This document shows positions 7,174 to 16,597 of a stretch of 37,188 bases of DNA, in pieces. The DNA is from a virus. A program made the position numbers and the translations under genes. The stretch covers positions 1-37,188 of IMG/VR virus record IMGVR_UViG_3300021956_000004; one strand, given 5' to 3'. The stretch's first letter is position 1; each line of letters begins with the position of its first letter. The notes beneath the pieces are model-generated. The model did not search any database, was not told the DNA's origin, and saw only the letters and a program-made list of their open reading frames with translations.

Positions 7174-8445
7174 TTAACGAAGTTCAAGCCAAGTGCTAAT
7201 TGTTAGCGTACCAGATGCTGAGTATGAACCACTTGGCGGGACTATTGCTGTTAAAGGAACACCAAGTGTTCCACCAGTAGAATTAGTTATGGATTGAATT
7301 ACCAAACCATTTACAGTTAATGACGAAGTTAAGTTATTAGCACCGCTTACATTAATGCTTACGCTAATAGGTCTTCCTGTAGTGTTGTAATAAGTTGTGC
7401 TGTATGCCCTACTTGAAGTGACATTAGTCCAAACTTGTGAATAACCCAAGCTACTCATTGCAGTCAAAGCCTGACCACCACATCCTTGGATAGTGCTAGG
7501 TGCAGTTGCCCATGTGCCAGCAGTGGCTTGTGTGCTTTCAACATACCCAACAACACGGTAAGCCACGCTTGATCGAGCCGTAGTGGAATAAATGGTGGAT
7601 GCACTATCCGCCGCGCCAGCACCTCCTTCTGCTGTGGTGCTTATTAGCCCTGTTTCTGTCAAATCATTACCACCAGAAATGTTGACAACCGCTAGTTCTA
7701 CTGTGCCAGCATTGTCAAGCGCCAACACAACAATTCGACTTTGCTGTGCTGACACTGTGCCAAGAGTAGACCCTGACGATACGGTCATGGATATGGCAGA
7801 TGAAACCGCACGAGATACCACAGTTCCACTGGTTAAAGTAGAAGACCGAAACTCAAGAGTAGTTGGGTTTAACGTGACCGTAAGCGCATTAGCCGCAACG
7901 GTGGCAGTAATTGGCTGAATGCCAGACTCTGGTGCTTTGGTCAATGATCCGCCACCAGAAAAAGTCAAAGTGCCAGTAGTGGTCACACCGCTTGTAGTGC
8001 TAGTGGTGGCATTTACCGTAGTCGCATTGACCGTGGTGATGTTGCCAGTAGTGCTGTTTAGCGTGGTAATAGTGCCAGTCGTAGCACCCAGTGTAGTGAA
8101 TGCGCCAGTGTTAGGCGCAGTGCTACCGATGGGTGGGGGTGATGCAAGCGTGGTGGTTAATCCACCAGCATCAAGTGGTGCGTTGATGTTGTCCACGGTG
8201 TACAGCAGCACATCGGCAGATGTATACACGCTGAACTTGTACGAGGATGAACCTAGCCAAATATTGGCTTGTCCTAACGAATCCAAAATAATTGGATTAG
8301 TGTTGGCTGTACCAGCACCAACATCCGTGTAGGTTGCAAGAGGCGTTGTTGTGCCAGCCGAGTATGTGTAAATCTTGCCACCGACTAACGGTGCGCCATC
8401 GCTACCATAAATCTGTTGCTTGGGGGTGGGGGTTAGTGATGCCAT
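7174..8445 (-). CDS. Tail fibre or tailspike protein
   Basis: The 423-residue protein begins with a module typical of podovirus tail fibres and spikes (residues about 1-85: QIYGSDGAPLVGGKIYTY ... SYKFSVY), which attaches to the virion. Residues about 117-150 are Thr/Asn/Gly-rich short repeats (TTLGATTG, TITTLNSTTG, NITTVNATT), as in trimeric beta fibres. The C-terminal half is Ser/Thr/Gly-rich with no enzyme motif visible, so it more likely binds than degrades a receptor. Confidence 0.85.
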   Translation of the reverse strand: MASLTPTPKQQIYGSDGAPLVGGKIYTYSAGTTTPLATYTDVGAGTANTNPIILDSLGQANIWLGSSSYKFSVYTSADVLLYTVDNINAPLDAGGLTTTLASPPPIGSTAPNTGAFTTLGATTGTITTLNSTTGNITTVNATTVNATTSTTSGVTTTGTLTFSGGGSLTKAPESGIQPITATVAANALTVTLNPTTLEFRSSTLTSGTVVSRAVSSAISMTVSSGSTLGTVSAQQSRIVVLALDNAGTVELAVVNISGGNDLTETGLISTTAEGGAGAADSASTIYSTTARSSVAYRVVGYVESTQATAGTWATAPSTIQGCGGQALTAMSSLGYSQVWTNVTSSRAYSTTYYNTTGRPISVSINVSGANNLTSSLTVNGLVIQSITNSTGGTLGVPLTAIVPPSGSYSASGTLTISTWLELR

Positions 8446-8468
8446 TTTTTAATCCTTGCGTGATAATA

Positions 8469-10700
8469 CTATGGCCGGCCAGGCAGCATGTTGTTGAGCT
8501 CGATAACACGGGTATTAGCAAGCGCGTTCTGTGGCTCCTCTGTAGCCAATGCATTGACCGACGCGGCTGTTGCGCCGCCAGCCGCGCGGGCAGGCGATGT
8601 CTTCCACTCTTTAGGATCAGACAGCAGTTTCAGTACACGATTGCGCTCGGTTGCAGGTAAGGTGTTAAGCAAATCTGCGGTGCCTTGGGGCGTCTTAAAC
8701 GCCTCAGTTAGCGTGGCCATAGTCTTTGCACCGATTTTGTTTTCCAAAATCTGTACTGCTTTGTTGGTGGTTGCGGCTACAGCGGTGATATAAGACGGCA
8801 ACCGGAACTTAGACATGTTTTGCAAAAGCAACTCTTTAAGCGCTTCTTGGCCACCTGCGGCCTGTGTCTTGATGTTTAGGTCGCGCACGACTTTGGCGGC
8901 TTGGTCTTGCAAGACGTTAAGCGTGTTGTCGCTTACTTCTTTGGCTATGTTGTAACTGCCAGGACCAAGAATCTTTTCCACAGTTTCTGGGGATTCGCCT
9001 TGAACTAATTTTACAAAAGCATCTTTATTGGTTTTAAACAAGTTAAGCGCTTCGCCTGTAAGTTTTCGTTCAGCAATTTGTTGCATACCTTTGGCGTAAT
9101 CGGCAAGGTATTGCTTATAGCCCGTGCCACCTGCGGCTTCGATGGCGTCGTCAATTAAAGGCTTGACTTTGGTCAAGACCGACGACGCTAGGTTGCGTTG
9201 AGTGGTCGCGTCCGCGCCAGGGCGCAATTGCTGGATCGCCGCGTTAACTGAATTCTTACGAATGGCGTCAAGCGCTTTCAAGTCGATAACGCCACCGCTA
9301 CTAGTCCATTTGGCAATGTCGTCGGCCACAGTCTTAACTGCGCCAGCCAATATGTCGTTGCCCGCATACTCAGGTTTGTTGGCAATAGCGGTGATGCTCT
9401 TGACAAGAGGAGCGCCTTCTAATGGTTTGATCCCTACAGCGCGCATAGCATCAGCGGCAGATTGGGCAAACCTTGCGCCTTGGCCAAGATCAAGCGAACC
9501 TGTGGCGGCCTTGTTAGACCATTCACCAAAGGCTTTTTCAGCTAATTCGCTGCCGTAGGTGTATTTGGTAGCACCGACAGGTAGACCGCGTTTGATCAAA
9601 TCAAGTCGAGCCCATGCCTCGGCGGCTTTGCCGGCGCTTATCAGATCACGCACCTTTTGAACTTCAGCGGCGGCTTCGGTGCTCAACTTGCCTGCTTGGG
9701 CTTCGTATTCGGCCACAGACTTGCCTAAATTGCCACGATTGAGGGCAGCCTCACGCTGTGGCCCTGTCATGGCGTTAAGGGCGTTTTTAGACGCGTCAAG
9801 CGTTCCGCGCACCTCGCTGGCTGTCGAGCCACCTGCCAACTTGGCCAAAGCGTTGACGCCTTCGGCCTCGTTCATGTTTTTAAGATTTAAGACAAACTTA
9901 GGATCGCTGGCTAAACGGCGTTCGATCAATGCTTGCCATGTAGGGTTGGTTATGCTGGCCGTTGCTTGGGCTGCATTGACGCCGGCTGGCGCGGTACGCA
10001 AAGCGTTTAGTACTTCAGGCAAGTCTTTGCCTAAAGCGTTGCGAGCAATTTCAGCGGCTTTTTGTTCTGGTATTTGGCGCAGGTCAGCTATCTTGCCCGC
10101 TACTTTGCTAAGAACGCCTGCCGCCAAGCGGCCGCCGGTTTCGTACATTGACCCTTCGATTATGTTTTCTACTGGCTTGGTGACGTTTTCCATGCCTTGG
10201 CGAGGCTTCTCTACGCCCATAGCAACGTCAGCCGCTTGTAGCAACTCTTTGGCCATGCCATAGCCAAGACCAGCGCCTGCCACACCGCCTACTGCGGTGC
10301 CTACAGGGCCTGCACCAAAAGTGCCTGCTGTACCACCAAGTAAACCACCGCCAATCGCGCCGCCAGCTTCTACCAAAGGCGCCGCATAAGGACGCGCGGC
10401 TTGATAGATTTGCTGGCCGGTAGTTGGGCCTTGTTGCGGCGCTTGACGTGGGCCAGTAGGAATGCCAGCCTCTGACATAGCAGGTCTAACAGACATTTGC
10501 AATGACTGTGGAAGCGCAGGCATAGCCGGCGCAGGCGCGGGCATAACACCAAACTTTTGCATGATTGCCTGCTGAGTAGCAGGATTAGCATTAGCAAAGT
10601 TTGGGTCTTGCGGCGCCCATTTTTCAAAGATCGCTTGCTTTGTCGCAGGGTTAGCATTGACAAAGTTAGGGTCAGTAAGGACTGTGGCGAGATCGGCCAT
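8469..10700 (-). CDS. Large virion protein, probable DNA-ejection protein
   Basis: The 743-residue protein starts with a tandem repeat of period 22 (DPNFVNANPATKQAI at 10 and DPNFANANPATQQAI at 32), then an Ala/Pro-rich linker. A long Gly/Ala-rich hydrophobic stretch follows (about residues 112-150) that could insert in a membrane. The rest is Ala-rich helix. Large, helical, partly hydrophobic proteins in this position, between fibre and other ejection-type genes, are usually internal virion proteins injected with the DNA (P22 gp16/gp20 role). Sequence identity to those is not claimed. AAAGGAT precedes the ATG. Confidence 0.7.
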   Translation of the reverse strand: MADLATVLTDPNFVNANPATKQAIFEKWAPQDPNFANANPATQQAIMQKFGVMPAPAPAMPALPQSLQMSVRPAMSEAGIPTGPRQAPQQGPTTGQQIYQAARPYAAPLVEAGGAIGGGLLGGTAGTFGAGPVGTAVGGVAGAGLGYGMAKELLQAADVAMGVEKPRQGMENVTKPVENIIEGSMYETGGRLAAGVLSKVAGKIADLRQIPEQKAAEIARNALGKDLPEVLNALRTAPAGVNAAQATASITNPTWQALIERRLASDPKFVLNLKNMNEAEGVNALAKLAGGSTASEVRGTLDASKNALNAMTGPQREAALNRGNLGKSVAEYEAQAGKLSTEAAAEVQKVRDLISAGKAAEAWARLDLIKRGLPVGATKYTYGSELAEKAFGEWSNKAATGSLDLGQGARFAQSAADAMRAVGIKPLEGAPLVKSITAIANKPEYAGNDILAGAVKTVADDIAKWTSSGGVIDLKALDAIRKNSVNAAIQQLRPGADATTQRNLASSVLTKVKPLIDDAIEAAGGTGYKQYLADYAKGMQQIAERKLTGEALNLFKTNKDAFVKLVQGESPETVEKILGPGSYNIAKEVSDNTLNVLQDQAAKVVRDLNIKTQAAGGQEALKELLLQNMSKFRLPSYITAVAATTNKAVQILENKIGAKTMATLTEAFKTPQGTADLLNTLPATERNRVLKLLSDPKEWKTSPARAAGGATAASVNALATEEPQNALANTRVIELNNMLPGRP

Positions 10701-10709
10701 GTCTATCCT

Positions 10710-12029
10710 TTACTTTAACAACGGGTTGCTAGTGTCTACAGCACCGCCGCCAGTAGCGGCTGGCGCAGCGCCTGCACCGCCGCCAGCTTTCTGCTGCATT
10801 GTCTGCACACCCTTGCGGATGACGTCTTGATACTCACGCGCGGCCTTGGTAAATTCTGTCTCACTTTGGGCCAACGACATGCGGGTGCGCGCTGCAGTGG
10901 CTTTCGCGCCCTCTTTCTCAGTGATCGCGCCTGCGCCGCGCAAGACGTTAAAGGCTTCCAAGAACGCCGCGCCTTGAACTTGATCAAATGCAGCTTGGAA
11001 GTTGGCGGCGTCGGTGCCTGGCACAAAACGAACGCCTGGCAACCAAGTGGCGCCGACAGCGTTGGCAAACCCAGGGTGTTTTTTAGTACCTTGCTCAATG
11101 ACTTTACCCGACGCATCTTTAACCGTTGGCTTACCAACCAATTGGTCGATAAGGTTAACTGCCTCTTCAGCGTTAGCGATTGCGCCTGGCAAGGCTTGTT
11201 TGGCGGCCACATCACCTTTAGCGATAAGTTCACCAGTAGTTTTAGCGCTTTGCATTTTTTGTACAAATGCAGGATCGCCTTCGCGTCTGCTAGTTTCTTC
11301 GGCAAGCGCAAGCCGGCGGCCTTCATGGCCAAGACGGTCACCTTCTAACTTAATGCGTGTTAATTCACGGTTGTTAGTCATTATTTCGCCTGGAGTGGCG
11401 GTCTTTTTAGTTTCGCTAATTACGGTGCTAGGGCCACCAAACGCGGGGATTGCTGATGTGCGCGATGTGCCGCCTAAATTCTCTGTGACTATGTTAGGTT
11501 TTAAATCGCTAGGTTTTGCGCCTATTTGAGCAAGTGTTGATTGGCGTTCTGCAAACGGCAATTTAAGCAAATCTTCGCCTCTAGCCTTAATACCTGCTTT
11601 TTCAGCGTCGTCGTATAGCGGCGACAAAAGAATATCTTCTAAATGCGCGGTGATATTGGCGTCTGATGGCCGACTGCTAATGTCGCGCCATGCTTGCCCT
11701 AACATGTCTTGTTTTGCTTTTGCCGAAGTAACTTTACTTGCGGCGGTCGCCGCTCTGCTGGCCTCAGCCGCGCTTTGTTCTTTACGGTATTGAATACCAA
11801 GTTGCGGGTTGACTTTAAACAGTTGCGTTTCGTAATCAGGCGATGTTGGGTTCAATTGACGCAAAGCATTGCGCTCTTGCGCCGTCGCTTCTGCTTCGCG
11901 CATTTGCATCTGCTGCAATTGATTTTGCGTTTGATAATTCTGAAGTTGCGCCATTTGACCGTACTGAGCCAAAGGGTCAGCGATCTGTATTGGCTTAACG
12001 TTAAGAGATATGGATGGATCAATAGGCAT
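10710..12029 (-). CDS. Virion protein, probable DNA-ejection protein
   Basis: A 439-residue, Gln/Ala-rich, mainly helical protein with an N-terminal Gln-rich segment (about 25-50, QNYQTQNQLQQMQM) and an Ala/Gly-rich C-terminus. It lies between two other internal-virion candidates. The composition fits P22-type ejection proteins; no catalytic motif is seen. Its start at 12029 follows AAGGAAT. Confidence 0.7.
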   Translation of the reverse strand: MPIDPSISLNVKPIQIADPLAQYGQMAQLQNYQTQNQLQQMQMREAEATAQERNALRQLNPTSPDYETQLFKVNPQLGIQYRKEQSAAEASRAATAASKVTSAKAKQDMLGQAWRDISSRPSDANITAHLEDILLSPLYDDAEKAGIKARGEDLLKLPFAERQSTLAQIGAKPSDLKPNIVTENLGGTSRTSAIPAFGGPSTVISETKKTATPGEIMTNNRELTRIKLEGDRLGHEGRRLALAEETSRREGDPAFVQKMQSAKTTGELIAKGDVAAKQALPGAIANAEEAVNLIDQLVGKPTVKDASGKVIEQGTKKHPGFANAVGATWLPGVRFVPGTDAANFQAAFDQVQGAAFLEAFNVLRGAGAITEKEGAKATAARTRMSLAQSETEFTKAAREYQDVIRKGVQTMQQKAGGGAGAAPAATGGGAVDTSNPLLK

Positions 12030-12038
12030 ATTTATTCC

Positions 12039-12725
12039 TTAGTTTTGATCATAGCCATAGAAAGACGGTGTAGTTTGTACTTGTCTTCCTTTTAAAGCAT
12101 TAACCAAATTATTACCTTGGCTGTAATTTAAATACGTACCTAAACCACCAGTAAGCGCATTTGCTTCGCCGACGCGCCCCGCCGCGCTCGCCGCAGCTCC
12201 GCTAGTAGCGTAATTACCCATAGTGGCAGCGTTTTGCGCGCCCATTGTGCCTAAATTTGTTGCGGTGGTTTGACCGACGCCCGCCAATGATTGCAATGGG
12301 TTTAGTTGCGCGTTGCGTTCAGTCTGATAACGGTTAAAAGCGTTTGTGTATTCTTGGGAACCCATGTCTTGACCAAACCGAGTAGCCGCCTTGAGAGCGC
12401 TACCAGAGATTAAACCACCACGAGCCGCCGCGCTTCTTTCCAAAGCCTTTTGGCCTTCAGACAATCTGAACCCGTAACCAGGGTCTGCAGTCATAGCGCT
12501 ATAGTCAAAAGGCGTGTAATTTGTTGCCAAAGGTATCAACTTATTAAGCGCGGTTTTGCCTGCTTCCAAAAACGGCATTTGATCTTGACGTGTCTGTTGA
12601 TATTGCTCATTAGACAAAGCCATCGCGCGATTTGACGCGTCGGCTTGCGTATTTGCGGCGTCTTTTGCGGCTTGTGAACCAACCACGCCGCTTACTGCAA
12701 CGGCACCTGCTACCCATCCACTCAT
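12039..12725 (-). CDS. DNA transfer protein, P22 gp7-like position
   Basis: The 228-residue protein begins with a hydrophobic Gly/Ala/Val stretch (about 3-17), followed by a helical region (NTQADASNRAMALSNEQYQQ) and the segment MTADPGYGFRLSEGQKALERSAAARGG. The latter is widespread in phage proteins annotated as DNA transfer or injection proteins. Its end is Asn/Gln/Tyr-rich. With its two neighbours it forms a three-gene ejection set. It overlaps the upstream SET gene stop by 4 nt. Confidence 0.78.
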   Translation of the reverse strand: MSGWVAGAVAVSGVVGSQAAKDAANTQADASNRAMALSNEQYQQTRQDQMPFLEAGKTALNKLIPLATNYTPFDYSAMTADPGYGFRLSEGQKALERSAAARGGLISGSALKAATRFGQDMGSQEYTNAFNRYQTERNAQLNPLQSLAGVGQTTATNLGTMGAQNAATMGNYATSGAAASAAGRVGEANALTGGLGTYLNYSQGNNLVNALKGRQVQTTPSFYGYDQN

Positions 12726-13591
12726 GGCATTTCTCCTTGTAATACGAGGCCAAAGTTGACCCGCATTGATGCTCTGTAATCTACCAACAACTCATCGCCT
12801 GCGTTTATTTTACGCGAGGCAACGGCGTAAATGTCGTCGCCTTGTTTTTCTGGCTTGATATTGCAATTAAGCGAATGATTGATAAACCGCCCCCCAGGCG
12901 TTCTTTTCCCGTTTAACCTGCCAGGGCAAACAACTTCGCCCACTTCAAAATTTTTAGTGGCAAATAGCCCTTTGCCGTGAATCGGCGAGTCTCTCAATTC
13001 AACAGCAGTATTGTCAGGCATATCTATTAAATCATGCTCAATAAGGACAATCTTGTCAAGTTCATCTTGCGTCATGCCTATCTGATGAAGAAATGCGCCG
13101 TAGTCAATTTTTGCTTTTTGAACTTCTGTACGGCTATCGGCCAGCCCACATTCGGGCACTACATATAGCCTGTCTTCCAAGATTGCCATGTCAGTGCAGT
13201 TGTCTGGGTTATCGTATATATCCACCCAAACAACTTCATCATCAAAAACACGCCCCGCGCGTTGCATTCCAGCCTTTGCAGAAAATTCACACGGTGCGGT
13301 TAAAACTTTAACGCCGTCATCAGTGTTCACCGCAATAGTGCCCTTTTCTAAGCGAACGCGGTAGTCTGACTTATGCTCTGCTCCAGTTAATACCGTCCAC
13401 GCGGGAATGGTAATCTTTCGCTCATAAACCCCATCCATAAACAAATGCTCGGTCACAATATTTGCTTGGGGCATTTTTAGCAATTCTTTTTCTAACGCGC
13501 GTACTTTGCCAACCGTACACATTTCAGACGTTAAGTCAAAACTAAATGGAGACTTTTTGACTTCAAAACCTTTTCCGTAAGTAATTTTCAT
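12722..13591 (-). CDS. Cupin-like plus SET-domain protein (putative protein-lysine methyltransferase)
   Basis: ATG 13591 is chosen, giving 289 residues, because the longer frame to 13687 runs into the fibre gene upstream. Residues about 42-150 look like a cupin-type barrel found in phages (TEHLFMDGVYERKITIPAWTVL, then a KAG turn). Residues about 196-272 form a SET domain: DSPIHGKGLFAT, a charged insert, RFINHS with Asn238-His239, then ASRKINAGDELLVDY with Tyr272. These are the S-adenosylmethionine-binding and catalytic signatures of lysine methyltransferases. The usual pre- and post-SET cysteine clusters are absent. It is read with virion genes, so its target may be a virion protein or a host protein met on entry. 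Activity is inferred. Confidence 0.82.
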   Translation of the reverse strand: MKITYGKGFEVKKSPFSFDLTSEMCTVGKVRALEKELLKMPQANIVTEHLFMDGVYERKITIPAWTVLTGAEHKSDYRVRLEKGTIAVNTDDGVKVLTAPCEFSAKAGMQRAGRVFDDEVVWVDIYDNPDNCTDMAILEDRLYVVPECGLADSRTEVQKAKIDYGAFLHQIGMTQDELDKIVLIEHDLIDMPDNTAVELRDSPIHGKGLFATKNFEVGEVVCPGRLNGKRTPGGRFINHSLNCNIKPEKQGDDIYAVASRKINAGDELLVDYRASMRVNFGLVLQGEMP

Positions 13592-13595
13592 TAAA

Positions 13596-14219
13596 TTACT
13601 CCAAAAGCAGGTTGTTATTAGACGCAGCTTGCATGATGACCCAGTTGGTGCCGTCAGACACCATTGTTGCCCAGTTTCCCACAACATTTAAAAGAATCGC
13701 TGTTCCTGCCGAAGTGCTGTCAATTGGCACAACATTGCTTGAAGCGGACACCAAAAGCTGTGCTTGCATATTTTTAAAGGTAACTTGTCTACCAGTATAG
13801 GCAGATGCCGAAGGCAAAGTGACTGTGCAAGTTGAGCCTGACTTGTTGTTAATTACCCAAGATTCAGTAGAAGCTAAAGTGAAATCGGAAGTTTTGGTGA
13901 CTGGGGCTGAAGTAGTTGAAGACCCCCATGATGGAGCAGTATTTGCGCCATTTGAGGTTAATACTTGCCCAACAGTTCCAGAATGGAGTTTTGCCAATGT
14001 TGTTGTGGTATTGGCATACAGTATGTCACCTACCGAATAAGAACCAATCCCAGTACCGCCATTGATTGCAGGCGTTATGCCATCACCGCCGCCTGTAACG
14101 GTGTAAAGGTTGTAAAAGAACCGATACCATTCCCGCGACATCAATCCTGATTTTGAGTCAATCAAATCGACACGGGGGGCCGTGATCTGGGTAATGTTGG
14201 TTGTTTGGGTTGTAGCCAT
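13596..14219 (-). CDS. Tail fibre-like structural protein
   Basis: A 207-residue Ser/Thr/Gly/Asn-rich protein. The N-terminus (VDLIDSKSGLMSREWYRFFYNLY) is a known adaptor-like phage segment. It is followed by NGGTGI ... GDILYAN ... VGQVLTSNGANTAPSW, a motif typical of phage fibres. The C-terminal half (TCTVTLPSASAYTGRQVTFKN) resembles the protein encoded at 20720. It is probably a fibre or virion surface component. Confidence 0.75.
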   Translation of the reverse strand: MATTQTTNITQITAPRVDLIDSKSGLMSREWYRFFYNLYTVTGGGDGITPAINGGTGIGSYSVGDILYANTTTTLAKLHSGTVGQVLTSNGANTAPSWGSSTTSAPVTKTSDFTLASTESWVINNKSGSTCTVTLPSASAYTGRQVTFKNMQAQLLVSASSNVVPIDSTSAGTAILLNVVGNWATMVSDGTNWVIMQAASNNNLLLE

Positions 14220-15667
14220 TATGCGTTGGTGGGGCTAATCAATAGTTCAGCACCCATAATGACTGCTTTGACTGGATCGGTTTGCGATACCTCATAGACA
14301 CGGTCACGCAATTTCATAGTCATGCCAAGCCTGCGCCAAAAGACGCGCCTGTAATACTGACCAATTTTGCCCATTTTGCTTAAATGTTCATTTGACCATG
14401 TATGACCGCCATCATCAGACCAGCGCAACATGATCTCTGGGTCACTACCTTGACCCGTGTTTAGACCAGTGCCAGATTCACAATCAAGTTGAAGACTATG
14501 CTGTGCAGAACGTCTAAGATTATTAGTGCCAGTTGGCAATGCTCTCCATGACCGCAACCACTTCTGGATGCCACCATTGTCGGCATAAACATTTAGGTCA
14601 AGGGTATAGATGTTGCCGTTTAAATAATCACCTACTACCGTATTGCCACCAAAATTACATTGGCAGTTGCTACGGTGGCGAGTAAATTGTCCTAATGTAG
14701 TATCCCAACCAGCGCGTTCATGCCATGCTTGGGTAGATACATCGTAGACCCAAGTGGCGTTGCCAGTGGGAAATGTCAGGACATAGAAAGAATGACCTTC
14801 TTGCTGATAGGTGTAAGCCACAGCATCCGAAATGTTTCCATATTGAGCAATGGCGTATTCGACTGCATGGGTAGAAACTCTAATGCCAGAATAACCATTG
14901 TTACGATAAACAATTCCCTGACCACGGGCATCTGTGCCGAGCCAGAATAGGCCGTTGTCGAGCTTTGCGACAGAGAACGCCGCTACGCATCCAATTTCGT
15001 TAAAAGCACCTTGGATGCGCGTTAAAGGAAAGTCAGCCAATCCTGCGTCATACCAGACCTCAACCGAATCAGTGCCAAACAACCAAGCCTCGCGGTGATC
15101 CACATTAATGGCAACCAATCCATCGGGAGAACCTTCAGCAGATGCAAAGTCAAGAGGATCGACAGAAGTGCCGTCCAATAAGGCTGTTACCCACACTTTT
15201 TGTGAGTTGGGTTCGTTATAGACAAAGTATCCGTCTAAGTACGCCACAGTTACAGCACCCGTAAAGTCGGGGTCAGTAATCTTGGCAAACACATTAGTAA
15301 CTTCGTTATAAATGTACCCGTCAGGATTGCAAGCCAAAAAGATTTGTGTGCCATTGTCGGCAATTGAGACTGGACCAGTACCTGTGACATCACCTAATTT
15401 GGTAGGTGTGGCGGTTAATCCAGTGACTTTGTAGAACTCAGTACCACTGACAACGTAGAAATCGCTACCGTTGGTCTGGTGTGCCCACAGCGCTCGGATA
15501 GGACCTGTGCCTATGGTTTGTTGGAACTTTAGACCTGGTGCGCGGTTAAAAAACGCTGCTGTTTTTCCACCTTCTGGAACAATTTCTGGAAAAAGGTTAA
15601 CAAGTCGATTGTCTGCCGCATTGACACTGCGAGCGACATAAGACGCACCCAGAATCGGTGTTTGCAT
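14219..15667 (-). CDS. P22 gp10-like packaged DNA stabilisation / tail hub protein
   Basis: The 482-residue protein begins SYVARSVNAADNRLVNLFPEI and continues through APGLKF, WAHQTNGSDFYVVSGTEFYKV and many beta-rich segments, ending with RRVFWRRLGM. This is the pattern of the P22 gp10 family, which forms part of the tail machine that closes the portal and holds packaged DNA. It lies directly after the gp4-like gene with a 1-nt overlap, the same order as in P22. Confidence 0.88.
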   Translation of the reverse strand: MQTPILGASYVARSVNAADNRLVNLFPEIVPEGGKTAAFFNRAPGLKFQQTIGTGPIRALWAHQTNGSDFYVVSGTEFYKVTGLTATPTKLGDVTGTGPVSIADNGTQIFLACNPDGYIYNEVTNVFAKITDPDFTGAVTVAYLDGYFVYNEPNSQKVWVTALLDGTSVDPLDFASAEGSPDGLVAINVDHREAWLFGTDSVEVWYDAGLADFPLTRIQGAFNEIGCVAAFSVAKLDNGLFWLGTDARGQGIVYRNNGYSGIRVSTHAVEYAIAQYGNISDAVAYTYQQEGHSFYVLTFPTGNATWVYDVSTQAWHERAGWDTTLGQFTRHRSNCQCNFGGNTVVGDYLNGNIYTLDLNVYADNGGIQKWLRSWRALPTGTNNLRRSAQHSLQLDCESGTGLNTGQGSDPEIMLRWSDDGGHTWSNEHLSKMGKIGQYYRRVFWRRLGMTMKLRDRVYEVSQTDPVKAVIMGAELLISPTNA

Positions 15668-16383
15668 TAGTAGTTACCTGCGTAGATGTTAAAGCGTTGG
15701 CGTGTAGCCACAATTGCATATGGCATTGACATCACATCATCAGGATTGTTGATGCGCTTCAGATTGCGCTTGGATGTCATTGCAATGCGTTGTACTTGTG
15801 CGCTAGGTTCAACACCAAACTCAGGCGCAATTTCCATAGCCAAGTTGTATGTGAAGGCGCGGAGATAGCCTGGCGGGTAATACATTACCGTTGTCAAATC
15901 GGCTGGGCGATCTAACTCTTGCACACTAATAAAGTGCCATTCCAAATCCCGTGTAGGTTTTGGATAGATTGTTAAGGTAATGTCAGGAAACCCCATATTT
16001 ACCCAACAAACCTGTGGATAAGTGGAAGTTACCGTCTTAACAGCAATGCCATCATATTGCTGTTGATTAATAAATTTGATGCCAAACGATACATTCGTGC
16101 CAGGGTCTCTGTAGTAAGTAGCGTCATCCATCAAAATAGGACGCAATCCTACAAAGTCACCAGTTGGGCCAAGATCACGAGAAATGTACCCAGCAGGCCA
16201 AGTGAACACTTGATCTTGGGTTACAAAAGTAGAAAGACGCTCTGTATTCCAAGAGTCAATCATCTGGTTTAGCGCCATGAGCGAATCTTGCGAAACCGAT
16301 GCCGATGGGGTTTCACCTTCAGCCAATACACCGAGCAATCGTAATGCTCTATTGATTTGATCACCAGCCGTGTATGTAGCCAT
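15667..16383 (-). CDS. P22 gp4-like tail accessory / head completion protein
   Basis: The 238-residue protein starts with TAGDQINRALRLLGVLAEGE and SLMALNQMIDSWNTERL, the characteristic start of P22 gp4-type adaptors, and has MYYPPGYLRAFTYNLA in its second half. These proteins bind the portal after packaging and make the platform for the rest of the tail. Its neighbour is the gp10-like gene, consistent with function. P22 gp4 also has muramidase activity; no such motif can be confirmed here. Confidence 0.87.
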   Translation of the reverse strand: MATYTAGDQINRALRLLGVLAEGETPSASVSQDSLMALNQMIDSWNTERLSTFVTQDQVFTWPAGYISRDLGPTGDFVGLRPILMDDATYYRDPGTNVSFGIKFINQQQYDGIAVKTVTSTYPQVCWVNMGFPDITLTIYPKPTRDLEWHFISVQELDRPADLTTVMYYPPGYLRAFTYNLAMEIAPEFGVEPSAQVQRIAMTSKRNLKRINNPDDVMSMPYAIVATRQRFNIYAGNY

Positions 16384-16385
16384 TA

Positions 16386-16589
16386 CTACGCTCCTTGTTC
16401 GGTCACCTCTAAAGCGGGTCTTCCACGCTTGCGTTTAACTTCCAATGCATTTACAACAGGAGCCGCCTCTTCATCAGGCGTGTCCAAAGTATACCTTGTC
16501 CAACCATTTTTTTCATCAAATTCAGCCTCAAGTTCCATAGTGGCAACCTTGCGTCCGTGAATTGGGTGAGATAGATAAATAGTAGACAT
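16386..16589 (-). CDS. Small protein with AT-hook-like motif
   Basis: A 67-residue protein with an acidic middle and a basic KRKRGRPAL stretch (52-60) containing the RGRP core of AT-hooks, which bind the minor groove of AT-rich DNA. It lies 3 nt before the gp4-like gene in the head-tail block, so a role in head completion or in contact with packaged DNA is possible. Such short proteins are common beside phage head genes. Confidence 0.65.
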   Translation of the reverse strand: MSTIYLSHPIHGRKVATMELEAEFDEKNGWTRYTLDTPDEEAAPVVNALEVKRKRGRPALEVTEQGA

Positions 16590-16597
16590 AATTTAAA

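Noticed and set aside
7592-8332. Long plus-strand frames opposite the tail fibre gene
   Set aside because: Antisense shadows of a Thr/Gly/Val-rich gene; Val/Pro-rich nonsense translation with no ribosome sites.
9679-10263. 194-codon plus-strand frame opposite the ejection-type protein
   Set aside because: Shadow frame of an Ala-rich gene; no recognisable motif and opposite to the operon direction.
10736-11529. Overlapping frames of about 170-200 codons in and opposite the 10710-12029 gene
   Set aside because: Shadow frames with Lys/Arg/Ser-rich nonsense translation; the 439-residue frame has normal composition, start and ribosome site.
13592-13687. Longer N-terminus of the cupin-SET protein
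   Set aside because: The added 32 residues are unlike the family and lie within the fibre gene; ATG 13591 fits better.
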